DNA of 64,000 nucleotides from Acetivibrio alkalicellulosi (GCA_008125075.1 VLTH01000002.1:717804-781803), one strand, 5' to 3'; shown: positions 44,496-54,239, numbered from the stretch's first letter. Notes: generated by a model not told the origin, from the sequence alone. Numbers and translations are program-made.

Positions 44496-46388
44496 ATGTC
44501 AAAGGTGAAAAAAATTATTACTATGACATTTATATTGACAGCTATTTTTGCAGGGCTATATGGCTATAGTTATGCAAGTGAAAAGATTGGCGACTTAAAC
44601 TCCGATGGAAATGTTAATTCAACTGATGCTGTTTTAATGAGAAGGTTTATATTAGGTGTAATTAACGACGATGATATTAACACTACAAATGGGGACATAA
44701 ATGGGGATGGCAAAATAGATTCTACCGATTATGTTTTGTTAAGAAGATATGTACTTGAGGTAATTAACGATTTAAGTAAATACCACATTAAAAACAAAGA
44801 AGTAGATTTAGAGGTAGATTATGAAATAATAAGAACAATGTATAATACTCTAGAAGAATACCCTAGAATGGGCAAAATAACAGCTAATTCTGAATTATCC
44901 AAAATGCTTGAAAGGGAAAAAGAAGGAGATATTAAAAAAATTCAGTCTATTTTAAACAAGTATTCAAATGAATACTTTGAAGAAAATAGTTTAATATATC
45001 TAACGATAGAAGAAAATAGTGGAAGTATAAAACATGAAATAGAAAGCATTAAAATTAAAGGAGAATTATTTGAGGTAAATTTAGATAGATACATAAAGCA
45101 ATTACTTAATGCTGATATGGCATATTGGTTAATCTTAATCAAAACACCTAATGAAGTAGCCCAAAATATTTCCGAGTACATGTTAAATATAGAAACAAAA
45201 GAAGAATTAGTTGCAAAAGCTGAAATAATTAGAACATATACTGGTGGTATTGATAAGTATCCAGATACACGAAGGATAAAATCAAATGCAGAATTGGCTG
45301 ATTTATTAGAAGGATCAGGAAAAGAAGTTGAGGGAGTATTAGAGAAATATACTGATGAATATCTTGAAAATAATGGCCTGATATTTGTAGCTTTAGAAGA
45401 AGGTAGCGGTAGTATAAGACATGAATTAAAAACAGTTATAACTAATAGAAATACATGTATAGTAAATATAGAAAGACAGATCCCATTAGAAGGAACTACT
45501 GACATTGCTTATTGGGTAATATTAGTTAGTGTGCCCAGAAATTCCCTTGATAGAATTGAGGAGTTTAAGTTAGGTATAACTGAGAAAAACGCATCTTGGC
45601 AAAGGAGTAAATTAGAAGTTGAATACGAATTATTTGGTCTATTTGGCACTGGTTTAGAAGAGACTATGATTGAAAAAGTAAATTCTAGCTCCTTGTTAAA
45701 GGAAGTAATTAGTAGAAATGAAATGATATATTCCAGGTTGGAAAGTACAGGAACATTTTTTAATAAATATTCGGATGATTTTTTTGAAAACAATGATTTA
45801 ATGTTTGTAGCATTTGAAGAACTTTATGCAAACTATGTACATTCACTATTAAGTGTTGAGTTACTTGATGAAAAGTGCATAATAAATATTAATAAATTTA
45901 TACCTTTAGTTGTTCAGCCATCTACTAGAACACATTTACTTTTAATTAGTGTACCTAAAAATTCTCTAATAAACATTTCAGAAATAGGATTAAATTTTAA
46001 TGTTGAACGTGATAGGACTATGGGAAGGCAGATATTTAGAGTTCAAAATACTCTCAAAGAATATCCTACTGCCCAAATAATTCAGTCTAATTCTGAGTTG
46101 TTAGAATTATTAGAAGGAAATTTAACTAAAGAGATTCAAAAATCTATAGAAAAATATACAGATGAGTATCTTCAAAGAAATGAATTAATATTTGTAGCAA
46201 TAGAAGAAAACAGTGGAAGTATACGTCATAGCATTAAAAGTGTTTTATCAAAAGAAGGAATTGCTACAGTGAACATAGAAAGGCATATACCTGATGTTGG
46301 ATCAGACGATATGGCATATTGGGTGTTTTTAATTGAGACAACAATGTCACGAAATGTTCATGTTGAATTAAATTTTATCAATAAATAG
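44496..46388 (+). CDS. Secreted dockerin protein with four tandem inhibitor-like repeats
   Basis: A 630-aa exported protein. The signal peptide (about 1-28) is followed at once by a type I dockerin (about 31-94). Its two calcium loops are DLNSDGNVNSTD and DINGDGKIDSTD, each with a Ser-Thr recognition pair. Four repeats of about 120 residues follow (about 112-232, 244-362, 378-502, 513-628). Each contains KY[ST][DN][ED]YxxxNxLIxVxxEE, then SGSI[RK]H in repeats 1, 2 and 4, VNIERxIP and AYWxxLI. Repeat 3 is divergent and lacks SGSI. The pattern recalls PrcB/chagasin-like protease-inhibitor folds (inference). There is no catalytic domain. GGGGGG precedes the ATG. It would dock onto a cellulosomal scaffoldin. 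Confidence 0.85.
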   Translation: MSKVKKIITMTFILTAIFAGLYGYSYASEKIGDLNSDGNVNSTDAVLMRRFILGVINDDDINTTNGDINGDGKIDSTDYVLLRRYVLEVINDLSKYHIKNKEVDLEVDYEIIRTMYNTLEEYPRMGKITANSELSKMLEREKEGDIKKIQSILNKYSNEYFEENSLIYLTIEENSGSIKHEIESIKIKGELFEVNLDRYIKQLLNADMAYWLILIKTPNEVAQNISEYMLNIETKEELVAKAEIIRTYTGGIDKYPDTRRIKSNAELADLLEGSGKEVEGVLEKYTDEYLENNGLIFVALEEGSGSIRHELKTVITNRNTCIVNIERQIPLEGTTDIAYWVILVSVPRNSLDRIEEFKLGITEKNASWQRSKLEVEYELFGLFGTGLEETMIEKVNSSSLLKEVISRNEMIYSRLESTGTFFNKYSDDFFENNDLMFVAFEELYANYVHSLLSVELLDEKCIININKFIPLVVQPSTRTHLLLISVPKNSLINISEIGLNFNVERDRTMGRQIFRVQNTLKEYPTAQIIQSNSELLELLEGNLTKEIQKSIEKYTDEYLQRNELIFVAIEENSGSIRHSIKSVLSKEGIATVNIERHIPDVGSDDMAYWVFLIETTMSRNVHVELNFINK

Positions 46389-46446
46389 ACATTTTAAGAT
46401 AATAAATATGAAAGGTTCTACTAAAAAGTATTTTCAGAGTGAACTC

Positions 46447-46538
46447 GTTTAGCTAAAGCTAAACATCGAGGCTTCAGATGGAGACTCAACTCCACCTGAA
46501 GATTTATAAGAGGATCTCCACCTTGATAGAAGGTGGAG
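46447..46538. repeat. Cluster of three hairpins with shared arms
   Basis: GTTTAGC-TAAA-GCTAAAC (46447-46464), CTTCAGATGGAG/CTCCACCTGAAG (46472-46501) and CTCCACCTT/AAGGTGGAG (46516-46538). The CTCCACCT sequence occurs in both the second and third hairpins, so alternative pairing is possible. Confidence 0.7.
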
Positions 46539-46557
46539 TCTTAGAATAAGATAAAGC

Positions 46558-46591
46558 AAAAAGCAGAGAATTTTATTACTCTCTGCTTTTT
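46558..46591. terminator. Bidirectional terminator
   Basis: AAAAAGCAGAG / CTCTGCTTTTT, an 11-bp stem with a 12-nt loop, between the convergent dockerin gene and membrane-protein gene. Confidence 0.9.
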
Positions 46592-46636
46592 ACTTATAAA
46601 CAATGATAATGTTTTTTATCAATACTAATATTAATA

Positions 46637-47611
46637 CTAATCATTAATAACACTACGTTTTTTATAATACAAAATAATCGAAAATACAAAAATCATAAGT
46701 ATAAACGGAATTAGATAAAAAAAGATAGAATTATTAACTGAGTCACTCATAGTGTTTTCGAAGTTAGCAGCGGGAAATCCTCCGCCGGGTAGATCAAGTA
46801 TATTATCTGGAATAGATTTTATAGGAGGCCGTTTTATATTTTTTTCTAACACTTCTATAAAATCATCTACGCTATAAACAGAACCGCTTTTGAGTCCTGT
46901 TAAGTCCTCTCTGTATGTATAAGGAATTACATACTCTTTATTATTGCTATTAAAATATATGATGTACGAAAAAAACTCTCGAAGAGAAACTACCTTAACA
47001 TCACTTATGTTACTTAAGTTATTTTTACTTATTAACTTAGATAATTTTTCATCACTTAGAAATGTAGTTATTCCTTCTTCGGGAAAGTAATTACCTATTA
47101 ATTTTAAATCCCATTTACCTTGATTTTTCTTTATTATATCTAACTCGTCTTTGGAAAAATTAATAAGATTACCCATGTCTTCTATGTATGGGTTTTGTGA
47201 AATTGTATAAGTACTAATAACTGCACCTCTGTTAAATACTGGAACTTCCCAGACGTAAAAGTCTGAAATAAAATTCTTAAAAGATACCCCTGATTGAAAT
47301 CTCTCAAAAGGATGATCTTCGCCGTATTCTAAATAGTGAACCTTGTAAGCCTTATCAAATCCTTCTTTTATGTTTGCTCTTTGGTAGCCATTTACTGCTA
47401 TATTCTTTAATCCATCTCTTACATCGTCTTCTTTACTTTCCATTATCTTAAGAACTTCTTCGTTTTCAGTATGTTTCATAAGAGAGTTTTTTTCTCTTTC
47501 TTCTTGTATTCTTTGATATATTTCATCTAAAGATGCATAGACTGAAGTAGTTAATAAAAAAGATGTCAATATTATTAGACAAAGAGATGCAATTCTAGCA
47601 ATTATTTTCAT
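46637..47611 (-). CDS. Exported protein with C-terminal membrane anchor, unknown function
   Basis: A 324-aa protein with a signal peptide (about 1-26), an extracytoplasmic region of about 265 residues and a C-terminal transmembrane helix (about 296-315) ending in a basic KKRS stop-transfer. A Pro/Gly-rich stretch (LDLPGGGFPAANF) precedes the helix. No family was recognised. It lies 27 nt downstream of the cysteine peptidase gene on the same strand and is almost certainly co-transcribed. It could be a receptor, substrate or immunity-type partner of that peptidase. Confidence 0.7.
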   Translation of the reverse strand: MKIIARIASLCLIILTSFLLTTSVYASLDEIYQRIQEEREKNSLMKHTENEEVLKIMESKEDDVRDGLKNIAVNGYQRANIKEGFDKAYKVHYLEYGEDHPFERFQSGVSFKNFISDFYVWEVPVFNRGAVISTYTISQNPYIEDMGNLINFSKDELDIIKKNQGKWDLKLIGNYFPEEGITTFLSDEKLSKLISKNNLSNISDVKVVSLREFFSYIIYFNSNNKEYVIPYTYREDLTGLKSGSVYSVDDFIEVLEKNIKRPPIKSIPDNILDLPGGGFPAANFENTMSDSVNNSIFFYLIPFILMIFVFSIILYYKKRSVIND

Positions 47612-47638
47612 TTTACGTCACCCTTTCTTAAATTATAT

Positions 47639-48268
47639 TTAATTCCAATTATGCCAATAAACAGCCCAAACCCACGTGTAACCAGGATTCCATCCACTAA
47701 CAAACTTGTCATATGAAATCTCATAACGTTTTCCATCATCTGGATCCACATATATAACATTTTTCTTAGTGCTTGTGTCTACATAACCTGAAACTAAAAT
47801 TATATGCCCAATTGGTTGAACAGCATTAAAGTTAAATTGATTACAGATAAGGGGCTTGCCCTGATTAATAAAACCTTTTATTGTGTTAAAATTAAAGTAA
47901 AAAGATTCAGCTGCAGTAGCATTAGCTTTAGAACTGCTATATGCTGCAAACTTAGCAGCTTGAGCCGTTTCAGGACCATTGGCAGCTGCATTAACTACAG
48001 AGCCTTTTACATGTCGTACAATTTCAGATTGCTCAAGTGGACGGCTTGAAAAAGGTTCATTATAATTTGCCCACCAAAATCCACTTTGTTGAGCACATGC
48101 AGCCCAACACCAGAGTGTACGTTCTTGCTTTCTTATGCTTTGAAATAAAACCTTACTAGAAGCTCCAACATAAAGCAAAGAACTAAAAACTATAATGCTT
48201 GCAATAACAAAAACTATGAACTTTTTTGCTTTAGATTTTGCAGTAATATTAAAATTTAATTTTTGCAT
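47639..48268 (-). CDS. Secreted papain-like cysteine peptidase
   Basis: A 209-aa exported protein. An N-terminal hydrophobic segment (about 16-37) serves as signal or anchor. The peptidase domain has the catalytic Cys motif LWCWAAC (Cys about 54), a later QPIGHIILVSGY (His about 155) and VDPDDGKR (Asp about 175). This matches the papain-like/C39-like clan CA arrangement. AAGGAGG lies 7-8 nt before the ATG. It heads a two-gene unit with the membrane protein 46637-47611 and is convergent with the dockerin protein whose repeats look inhibitor-like. The substrate is unknown; a bacteriocin or cell-wall peptide role is possible. Confidence 0.8.
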   Translation of the reverse strand: MQKLNFNITAKSKAKKFIVFVIASIIVFSSLLYVGASSKVLFQSIRKQERTLWCWAACAQQSGFWWANYNEPFSSRPLEQSEIVRHVKGSVVNAAANGPETAQAAKFAAYSSSKANATAAESFYFNFNTIKGFINQGKPLICNQFNFNAVQPIGHIILVSGYVDTSTKKNVIYVDPDDGKRYEISYDKFVSGWNPGYTWVWAVYWHNWN

Positions 48269-48563
48269 GATTCGAACCCTCCTTAAAATATAAAATTGGA
48301 TAATTTTTTATTACATTTACAACAGTAATAAATTTAGTAATTACAATAATAAATTATCAAAAGATGTCATTATTTGCAAAGGTTGAATAAGTTAAAAAAA
48401 ATAAAATAAATCTTATTTTCTAATAATTGCTTAATAAATCTTGTTATTACTTATCGTTAAACAATTTGTATAAAAGTTTTGTAAGATATATGTATGAAAG
48501 TATATATTATTGATAACTTGTAAGGAAATATATTTGATGATTAAGATATTTTACAATTAAACT
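48269..48563. other. Intergenic region upstream of the peptidase operon
   Basis: Very AT-rich, with several TATAAT-like hexamers but no confident promoter pair and no hairpin of note. Confidence 0.4.
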
Positions 48564-49487
48564 TTATTTTATGCCTGTATTAATTTTAAATTCCTTACCT
48601 TTTAAGTAATTTAGAATTCCAGCATCTGTTGTAAAATCAAATTTAAGTTTGTAAGCCCATAGAGCCTGATATTTAAAACCTGATAATTTATTAAAGGTAT
48701 TTATTCCATACTTTCCATCACCTAAAATAGGATGGCCTATATGTGCAAGATGAGCGCGGATTTGATGTGTCCGACCTGTAACAAGCTCTACTTCAAGTTT
48801 GCTGATGATTTCATCAGTACCTTCAAGTTTTTGATAAGAAAGAACTCTGTATTTTGTAATAATTTCAACTGAATTTCTTGTTTTGGTGTCTTTGATGTAA
48901 ACTGTACTTTTGCCTACATCTTTTTCTAGAAAGGCTTTTAAAATACCCTCTTTTTTTTGTATTTTACCTTTGACAAGGCATTGATAATACTTCTTTATCT
49001 GCCCAGTTTTCATTTTCTTTAGAATAATTTTAAGAGAAGGATCATTTTTAGCTATCATTACAAGACCACCTGTATTGCGGTCAAGCCTATGACAAAGAGA
49101 AGGTGAAAAAGATGGGGAAGCACCTTCTTTGGTTAGTATATGGTTTCTTACAAGATCAATTAAAGTATTATCCTTTTGATCTTTATCTGGATGAACAGGA
49201 ATGCCCTGTTTTTTGTTAACAATTAATAGATTATTATCTTCATAGACAACGGAAAATCCATTTGTAATTTTGGAAATACCATTTAGAATATCATCAATAA
49301 TATATATATCTACTTTATCTTTTGCTTTAACAAGATAGCTTTCCTTTACGCGTATTCCATTTACCTTGATATCTTTTTTTCTAAAAGCTTTATATAGTGC
49401 GCTTGAAGGTAAATTTGGGAAAGCAACCATTAAAAATCTATCAATTTTCTTACCATTATTTTCTTCTGTTACAAATATCGTACGCAT
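48564..49487 (-). CDS. RluA-family 23S rRNA pseudouridine synthase
   Basis: A 307-aa protein. An N-terminal S4 RNA-binding segment (IDRFLMVAFPNLPSSALYKAFRKKDIKVNG) is followed by the RluA catalytic domain with LIVNKKQGIPVHP, the nucleophile motif CHRLDRNTGG and GRTHQIRAHLAHIGHPILGD. It is closest in pattern to RluC/RluD-type enzymes. The ATG at 49487 follows AGGGG; an upstream TTG extension is discounted. It stands alone, with a minimal mobile element upstream at 49616. Confidence 0.92.
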   Translation of the reverse strand: MRTIFVTEENNGKKIDRFLMVAFPNLPSSALYKAFRKKDIKVNGIRVKESYLVKAKDKVDIYIIDDILNGISKITNGFSVVYEDNNLLIVNKKQGIPVHPDKDQKDNTLIDLVRNHILTKEGASPSFSPSLCHRLDRNTGGLVMIAKNDPSLKIILKKMKTGQIKKYYQCLVKGKIQKKEGILKAFLEKDVGKSTVYIKDTKTRNSVEIITKYRVLSYQKLEGTDEIISKLEVELVTGRTHQIRAHLAHIGHPILGDGKYGINTFNKLSGFKYQALWAYKLKFDFTTDAGILNYLKGKEFKINTGIK

Positions 49488-49606
49488 AATTCCCCTAACT
49501 ATAGAAATATTACTTTCCACTTTTTATAGGGCGTAGTTAAAATCAAATAAGGCCTATAATGAAATAGTAGTAGAAGTAAAATTTTGATCATTCCTAAGTA
49601 ATATTT

Positions 49607-49671
49607 TAACATTATGGGTGCATATTTTTTAAGTGAAGAAAAACATTCACTAAATACACCCTAACATTATG
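49607..49671. mobile_element. Minimal MITE-like element (46 bp) with flanking direct repeats
   Basis: The element is 49616-49661, GGGTGCATATTTTTTAAG to TAAATACACCC. Its left part equals the reverse complement of the right end of the 33109 element. TAACATTATG flanks it on both sides (49607-49616 and 49662-49671), consistent with a 9-10 bp target duplication. The right copy contains the stop codon of the gene ending at 49667. Confidence 0.75.
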
Positions 49672-52111
49672 AATTTATAATATGTTTTATCTTTTCTAAA
49701 TATTTGTCTGAAATTTCTTCAGCAATATCTGGATTTTCACCTTCCGAATAAACCCTGCAAAGAGGCATATCTGCATCTGGCAGTATAAGAACCCAGCCAT
49801 TTTCAAAAATAAATTTAACACCATCTAAAAGCTCAACTTTTTCACCATTTTTCTCAGTTATTAGTGTTCTCATTACCCTACCCTTTAATTCCCAAGGGCA
49901 AAAGATTTTTTTCTTGCTCATATAAAACTCTGGAATCTCGTTTAATGAGTCTGTCAATGACGTGTTCTTTATACACAGGTATTCGATTGTTTTTACCAAT
50001 CCAGCAAGGGCGTCAAAATTTAAGAGAAACTGATTCATATTTTCCTTGTTTTTAAATAGATTATGATTTAACATTTGCTCCATTACTGCTTGCGGTGAGG
50101 TTTTTGTTCTCACTACATTACCATTGAATTTTTGAGCTATTATTTCAATTATTGACGGCGCTGTTATTGGAACAACTACTTTTGAGTCAGGTGATGTTTT
50201 AAAGGTAATGAGAGAAGTAAAAGCAAGAAAGAGATCATCCTCAACAATATTTCCATACCTGTCTATGAGGACAAGGTTTTCACCATTGCTGTCAATAAAG
50301 GCTGCAAAACTTGCGTCGTTACTTTTAATCTCATCTACAATGGCATCAAGTTCACTTAAATTTGAAGAAGAGAAGCTGGCAACTTTGCATCCTAAATCAG
50401 TAAGCATTGGAACAACAATAGATATAACAAAATCCGAAGGAGAAACTATGCAAAGTTTTGGTGGATTATTTCTAATTGTAGAGATATCTACCTCGTTTAA
50501 TATTGACCTTACATAATAGTTTTTAAAATCAGTAATATTATTTAATCGGCTAATTTCTTCACCAGAACAACGCTTAAAATCTTCACGGAAAAAAGAATTC
50601 TCTATTTTTCTTTCCATTACCCTGCTTATACTTGCCCCTTTAGCATCCATAAAGTCCACCCGAAGTTTATTTGGGTTGTCATCACTAAGCTTTATGTGTA
50701 TTCCGCCTTCTACAGATAGAAAGTTTATAGCATGACGAGATATCGGAGTTAGTAGGCTACTCATATTAAATACTTCAACTCCAACTGAAAGTATACCTGA
50801 TATAAATGCATGTTTAAACATTCTTGCAGAATTTGAAGTTGTTGAACTAACAACTACTTTTGACCCTTTTTTTAATGTGGAGCCATAGGCAGCGCCTAAT
50901 CTTGTTGCAAACTCTGGAGATATGTCAACATTAATAATACCAGATAGGCCATTTTCACCAAAAATACCTTTTGAATGCTTAGAGCCCCAAATTATATTTC
51001 TATCAACTACAGCAAGTGGATCAACAGTTTTTTGAGGCCAAATTTTAATATTAGGTTTAATTATTACTCTCTCATTAATTGTACAATTGTCTCCTACAAC
51101 TGCATTTTCAAAAATATGCACATAGTGTTTAAGGTTGGATTTATTGCAAAGAATGGCTCCTCTTATTTTAGATCCATATTCTATATAATTTCCATTCCAA
51201 ATTACACTTCGCTTTAAAGATGCTCCACCTTCAACAACGTTATTGTTTCCAATAGTGCTAAGACTGTCTATTATAGCTTCATTTCCTATGCGGCAATTTT
51301 CACCAATTAAACAGGGGCCATTAAGTGTTGCACCAGGCTCAATAATTGATCCATTGCCAACCCAAACATCAGTTTTTATTTCTGTTGCATTTATATTAAC
51401 ATTCACCTTTTTTTCAAATATGTCATAATGAGCTTGAAGATATGCTTGGAGGTCACCAATGTCACACCAGTAATCATTCATTACATATCCAAAGATAGGT
51501 TGTTTTTTTTGCAGTAGAAGAGGAAATAAATCCTGACTAAAATCTACCTTTTTGTCTTTCTCAAGGTAGCCTAGAACCTCAGGTTCTAAAATATATGTTC
51601 CTGTGTTTACAGTATCACTAAAGACTTCACCCCAACTAGGTTTTTCTAAAAAACCCTTAATAGATCCATTTTTATTTGTAATTACAACTCCATATTCTAG
51701 AGGAACATCAACTTTAGTAAGAACAAGTGTTGATAGTGCTTTTTTGGATTTGTGAAACTCAATAGCCTTTGTTATATTCATATCGGTGAGCGAGTCACCA
51801 CTAATTACAATAAAAGTTTCATCAAGAAATTCTTCAGCATTTTTAACACTTCCTGCTGTTCCTAATGGAGTGTCCTCGGTAAAGTAATGAATTCTTACAC
51901 CAAAATTAGAACCATTGCCAAAGTAATCTTTGATTTTTTGAGGCAAATACATTAATGTAACTCCAATTTCTGTGATTCCATGATATTTGAGAAGATTAAT
52001 TATATGCTCCATAATTGGAACATTCATCACAGGAACTAGAGGCTTAGGCAAATCACAAGTAAGGGGTCTTAATCTTGAACCCTCTCCACCAGCCATAATA
52101 ACAGCTTTCAT
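49667..52111 (-). CDS. Mannose-1-phosphate guanylyltransferase-like / phosphomannomutase-like fusion
   Basis: An 814-aa cytoplasmic protein. The N-terminal nucleotidyltransferase (1-235) has [23 protein letters not shown] and ISGDSLTD. A left-handed beta-helix follows (about 250-370, hexapeptide pattern). The C-terminal alpha-D-phosphohexomutase-like region (about 375-814) begins [26 protein letters not shown]. The usual phosphoserine loop TxSHNP is not visible; the equivalent segment reads [15 protein letters not shown], so mutase activity is doubtful. The likely product is an activated sugar such as GDP-mannose for surface glycans. The ATG at 52111 has AAAGGA upstream. Confidence 0.88.
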   Translation of the reverse strand: MKAVIMAGGEGSRLRPLTCDLPKPLVPVMNVPIMEHIINLLKYHGITEIGVTLMYLPQKIKDYFGNGSNFGVRIHYFTEDTPLGTAGSVKNAEEFLDETFIVISGDSLTDMNITKAIEFHKSKKALSTLVLTKVDVPLEYGVVITNKNGSIKGFLEKPSWGEVFSDTVNTGTYILEPEVLGYLEKDKKVDFSQDLFPLLLQKKQPIFGYVMNDYWCDIGDLQAYLQAHYDIFEKKVNVNINATEIKTDVWVGNGSIIEPGATLNGPCLIGENCRIGNEAIIDSLSTIGNNNVVEGGASLKRSVIWNGNYIEYGSKIRGAILCNKSNLKHYVHIFENAVVGDNCTINERVIIKPNIKIWPQKTVDPLAVVDRNIIWGSKHSKGIFGENGLSGIINVDISPEFATRLGAAYGSTLKKGSKVVVSSTTSNSARMFKHAFISGILSVGVEVFNMSSLLTPISRHAINFLSVEGGIHIKLSDDNPNKLRVDFMDAKGASISRVMERKIENSFFREDFKRCSGEEISRLNNITDFKNYYVRSILNEVDISTIRNNPPKLCIVSPSDFVISIVVPMLTDLGCKVASFSSSNLSELDAIVDEIKSNDASFAAFIDSNGENLVLIDRYGNIVEDDLFLAFTSLITFKTSPDSKVVVPITAPSIIEIIAQKFNGNVVRTKTSPQAVMEQMLNHNLFKNKENMNQFLLNFDALAGLVKTIEYLCIKNTSLTDSLNEIPEFYMSKKKIFCPWELKGRVMRTLITEKNGEKVELLDGVKFIFENGWVLILPDADMPLCRVYSEGENPDIAEEISDKYLEKIKHIINS

Positions 52112-52693
52112 TTTAAAGATCATCCTTTCAATACAGATCTTTTGTCAGCAAATCAAAAAAATTAATAAAAAAATCAAATTCTGTAATAGTAAAAAACTAT
52201 TTTTATCTAAATCACTTTATATCTAGCTTTTAATAGGGCATTTAACTAATAATAGTAAAAAAACTTGGTTAATAATTTGGGCTTATCTTTAGATAAACGA
52301 GAGCACTAATTAATTTCAAATGAAATTTCCAGAAAGCATAAAGCAATGTTTACCTATTCCTTAGCCAAGCCTATAAATTATTATATTCAATATAACTTAA
52401 AAAAATCCTTTATTATTAAGTTAAAATTTTATGTTATTTTAGTAATAAGTCTTTACTAATGGACAATTATTATTTAAAATAAACACAGAAGCTAATTTGA
52501 AATAACAAAGTAAACAAAAGTTAATAGGTAAATACATATTTTTTGTGTTTATTATATGAGCATAAAATGATACAATGGTGTTGCTGAATTCTCCAACTTA
52601 AAAATTTATTGGAGAAACGAGAAAAATAGAGGTCAGTTTAACTACAGGTAAAATACTACTCGTAAGCAAAAAAAAAGGGGGGATTCATTTTCA
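52112..52693. other. Intergenic region between divergent genes
   Basis: It contains a perfect stem TTCTCCAA/TTGGAGAA (52589-52616) in the presumed 5' leader of the peptidoglycan-binding gene. A weak match to the dispersed hairpin repeat (TTCCAGAAA...AGCCTATAAAT) lies near 52328-52379. There is no gene. Confidence 0.45.
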
Positions 52694-53767
52694 ATGCTGA
52701 AAAAATCTGTTCTGTTTGTGGTGATGGTATCTGTCTTGGTTTTTTGTCTTCCTGTTAATACCTTATTGGTTTCAGCACAAACAAGGATTCTTAAAGAAGG
52801 GGTAAGTGGAAATGATGTTAGTGCACTACAAAGGGATTTAAGGACATTAGGATACTTAAATGTAAATCCAACTGGGTATTATGGGAGTCTTACCAAGGCT
52901 GCTGTAACAAGACTTCAGGCAAGACATGGAGTTTCTCAGGATGGAGTAGCAGGACCTATTACTTTTTCACTTATTGACAGGTTATTGAGAGAACAGACCA
53001 GCGTTACACGATCATCAAGCTCCACTCTTCTAAGAGAAGGTATGAGTGGTGCAAATGTTACAGCGTTGCAGCGAGATCTTAAAACACTGGGGTACTTAAA
53101 TGTAAATCCAACAGGTTATTTTGGAAGTCTTACCAAAAATGCAGTAATTAGTTTTCAAGCAAGAAACGGTATTGTACAGGACGGAATTGCTGGGCCTGTT
53201 ACAATAGCAGCAATACAAAGACTTTTAAGTGGGACAGGCAGTGCTGGTGTTGCTGAGGTTGCAACCAGATCATTAGAAAGAACGAATTACTTAGTTCCAT
53301 GGTTTGGAGGTGCAGAAAACATCCTGAAAATAGGCACTACTGCACAGGTTTATGATATTTGGACAGGGCGCACATTTAATATAAAGAGAACATATGGTTA
53401 TAATCATGCAGATTGTGAAACATTGACAGCAGAGGATACAAGAATAATGCTACAGATTTATGGAGGACAATGGAGTTGGGCAAGAAGACCAATTATAGTT
53501 ACGGTAAATGGTCAAAAAATTGCAGCTTCTATGGCTGGCATGCCTCATGCAGGAATAGATAGTTTACCTGCTAATGCTCATGTACAATCAAGAAGTGGAG
53601 GATATGGACCAGGTGCTAATCTTGATGCGGTAAAAGGAAACAATATGGATGGAGTATTTGATATCCATTTCTTAAATAGTAGGACACATGCAACAAACAG
53701 AGTTGATACAAATCACCAAAATGCAGTTCGTACAGCTGCAGAGTGGGCTGAAAGAAATAATTTTTAA
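52694..53767 (+). CDS. Secreted peptidoglycan-binding protein with two PG-binding domains
   Basis: A 357-aa exported protein. The signal peptide (1-28) is followed by two near-identical PG_binding_1 domains (about 33-95 and 112-173, each with LGYLNVNPTGYxGSLTK). A C-terminal domain of about 160 residues follows (VYDIWTGRTFNIKRTYGYNHADCE, AGMPHAGIDSLP, DIHFLNSRTHATNRVD). It is common in Firmicutes but I know no assigned activity for it. Conserved His, Asp and Cys (HADCE, HFLNSRTH) hint at a hydrolase or metal site. A GGGGGG ribosome site precedes the ATG. It is monocistronic with a terminator at 53786. Confidence 0.85.
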   Translation: MLKKSVLFVVMVSVLVFCLPVNTLLVSAQTRILKEGVSGNDVSALQRDLRTLGYLNVNPTGYYGSLTKAAVTRLQARHGVSQDGVAGPITFSLIDRLLREQTSVTRSSSSTLLREGMSGANVTALQRDLKTLGYLNVNPTGYFGSLTKNAVISFQARNGIVQDGIAGPVTIAAIQRLLSGTGSAGVAEVATRSLERTNYLVPWFGGAENILKIGTTAQVYDIWTGRTFNIKRTYGYNHADCETLTAEDTRIMLQIYGGQWSWARRPIIVTVNGQKIAASMAGMPHAGIDSLPANAHVQSRSGGYGPGANLDAVKGNNMDGVFDIHFLNSRTHATNRVDTNHQNAVRTAAEWAERNNF

Positions 53768-53785
53768 TAAATACACTTAGATAAA

Positions 53786-53816
53786 AGAGGTGCCTTGACA
53801 AAAGGTGCCTCTTTTT
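53786..53816 (+). terminator. Intrinsic terminator
   Basis: AGAGGTGCCTT / AAGGTGCCTCT (with two G:U pairs), loop of 5 nt, then TTTTT. Confidence 0.85.
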
Positions 53817-53855
53817 CATATTATTTTATTATATAAATTATAGGTGGTGGAAAAT

Positions 53856-54239
53856 ATGTCTATACAATCAATATCAACAGAAAATGCTCCAAAGGCTATA
53901 GGTCCTTATTCACAGGCTGTTAAGGTGGGTAACTTTATTTTTACATCTGGCCAAATACCTATTGATCCTAAAACTGGGGATGTAGTATCAGGGGATATAG
54001 AGCAGCAGACAAGACAGGTTATGGAAAACTTAAAAGGAGTATTAAATCAATCAGGAATTGGGTTTGAAAATATTGTGAAGACAACAGTATATATAAAAAA
54101 CATGGATGATTTTTTGTCTATTAATAAAATATATGCTCAATATTTTAAAGAGCCATATCCTGCAAGGTCATGTGTTGAAGTTTCTAGATTGCCCAAAGAT
54201 GTAAAAATTGAAATAGAAGCCATAGCTATTATAGAATGA
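53856..54239 (+). CDS. ridA: RidA family enamine/imine deaminase
   Basis: A 127-aa protein of the RidA/YjgF/YER057c family. It hydrolyses reactive 2-aminoacrylate-type imines formed by PLP enzymes. Motifs are [25 protein letters not shown] and [15 protein letters not shown] (Arg binding the substrate carboxylate). The ATG at 53856 has AGGTGG 8 nt upstream; an in-frame GTG at 53844 sits on the ribosome site. Two PLP-dependent sulfur enzymes encoded at 57642-59937 could generate its substrate. Confidence 0.93.
   Translation: MSIQSISTENAPKAIGPYSQAVKVGNFIFTSGQIPIDPKTGDVVSGDIEQQTRQVMENLKGVLNQSGIGFENIVKTTVYIKNMDDFLSINKIYAQYFKEPYPARSCVEVSRLPKDVKIEIEAIAIIE

Noticed and set aside
44942..45505. 187-codon minus-strand open frame
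   Set aside because: It is antisense to the dockerin repeat protein, whose four-fold repeat is only coherent on the plus strand.
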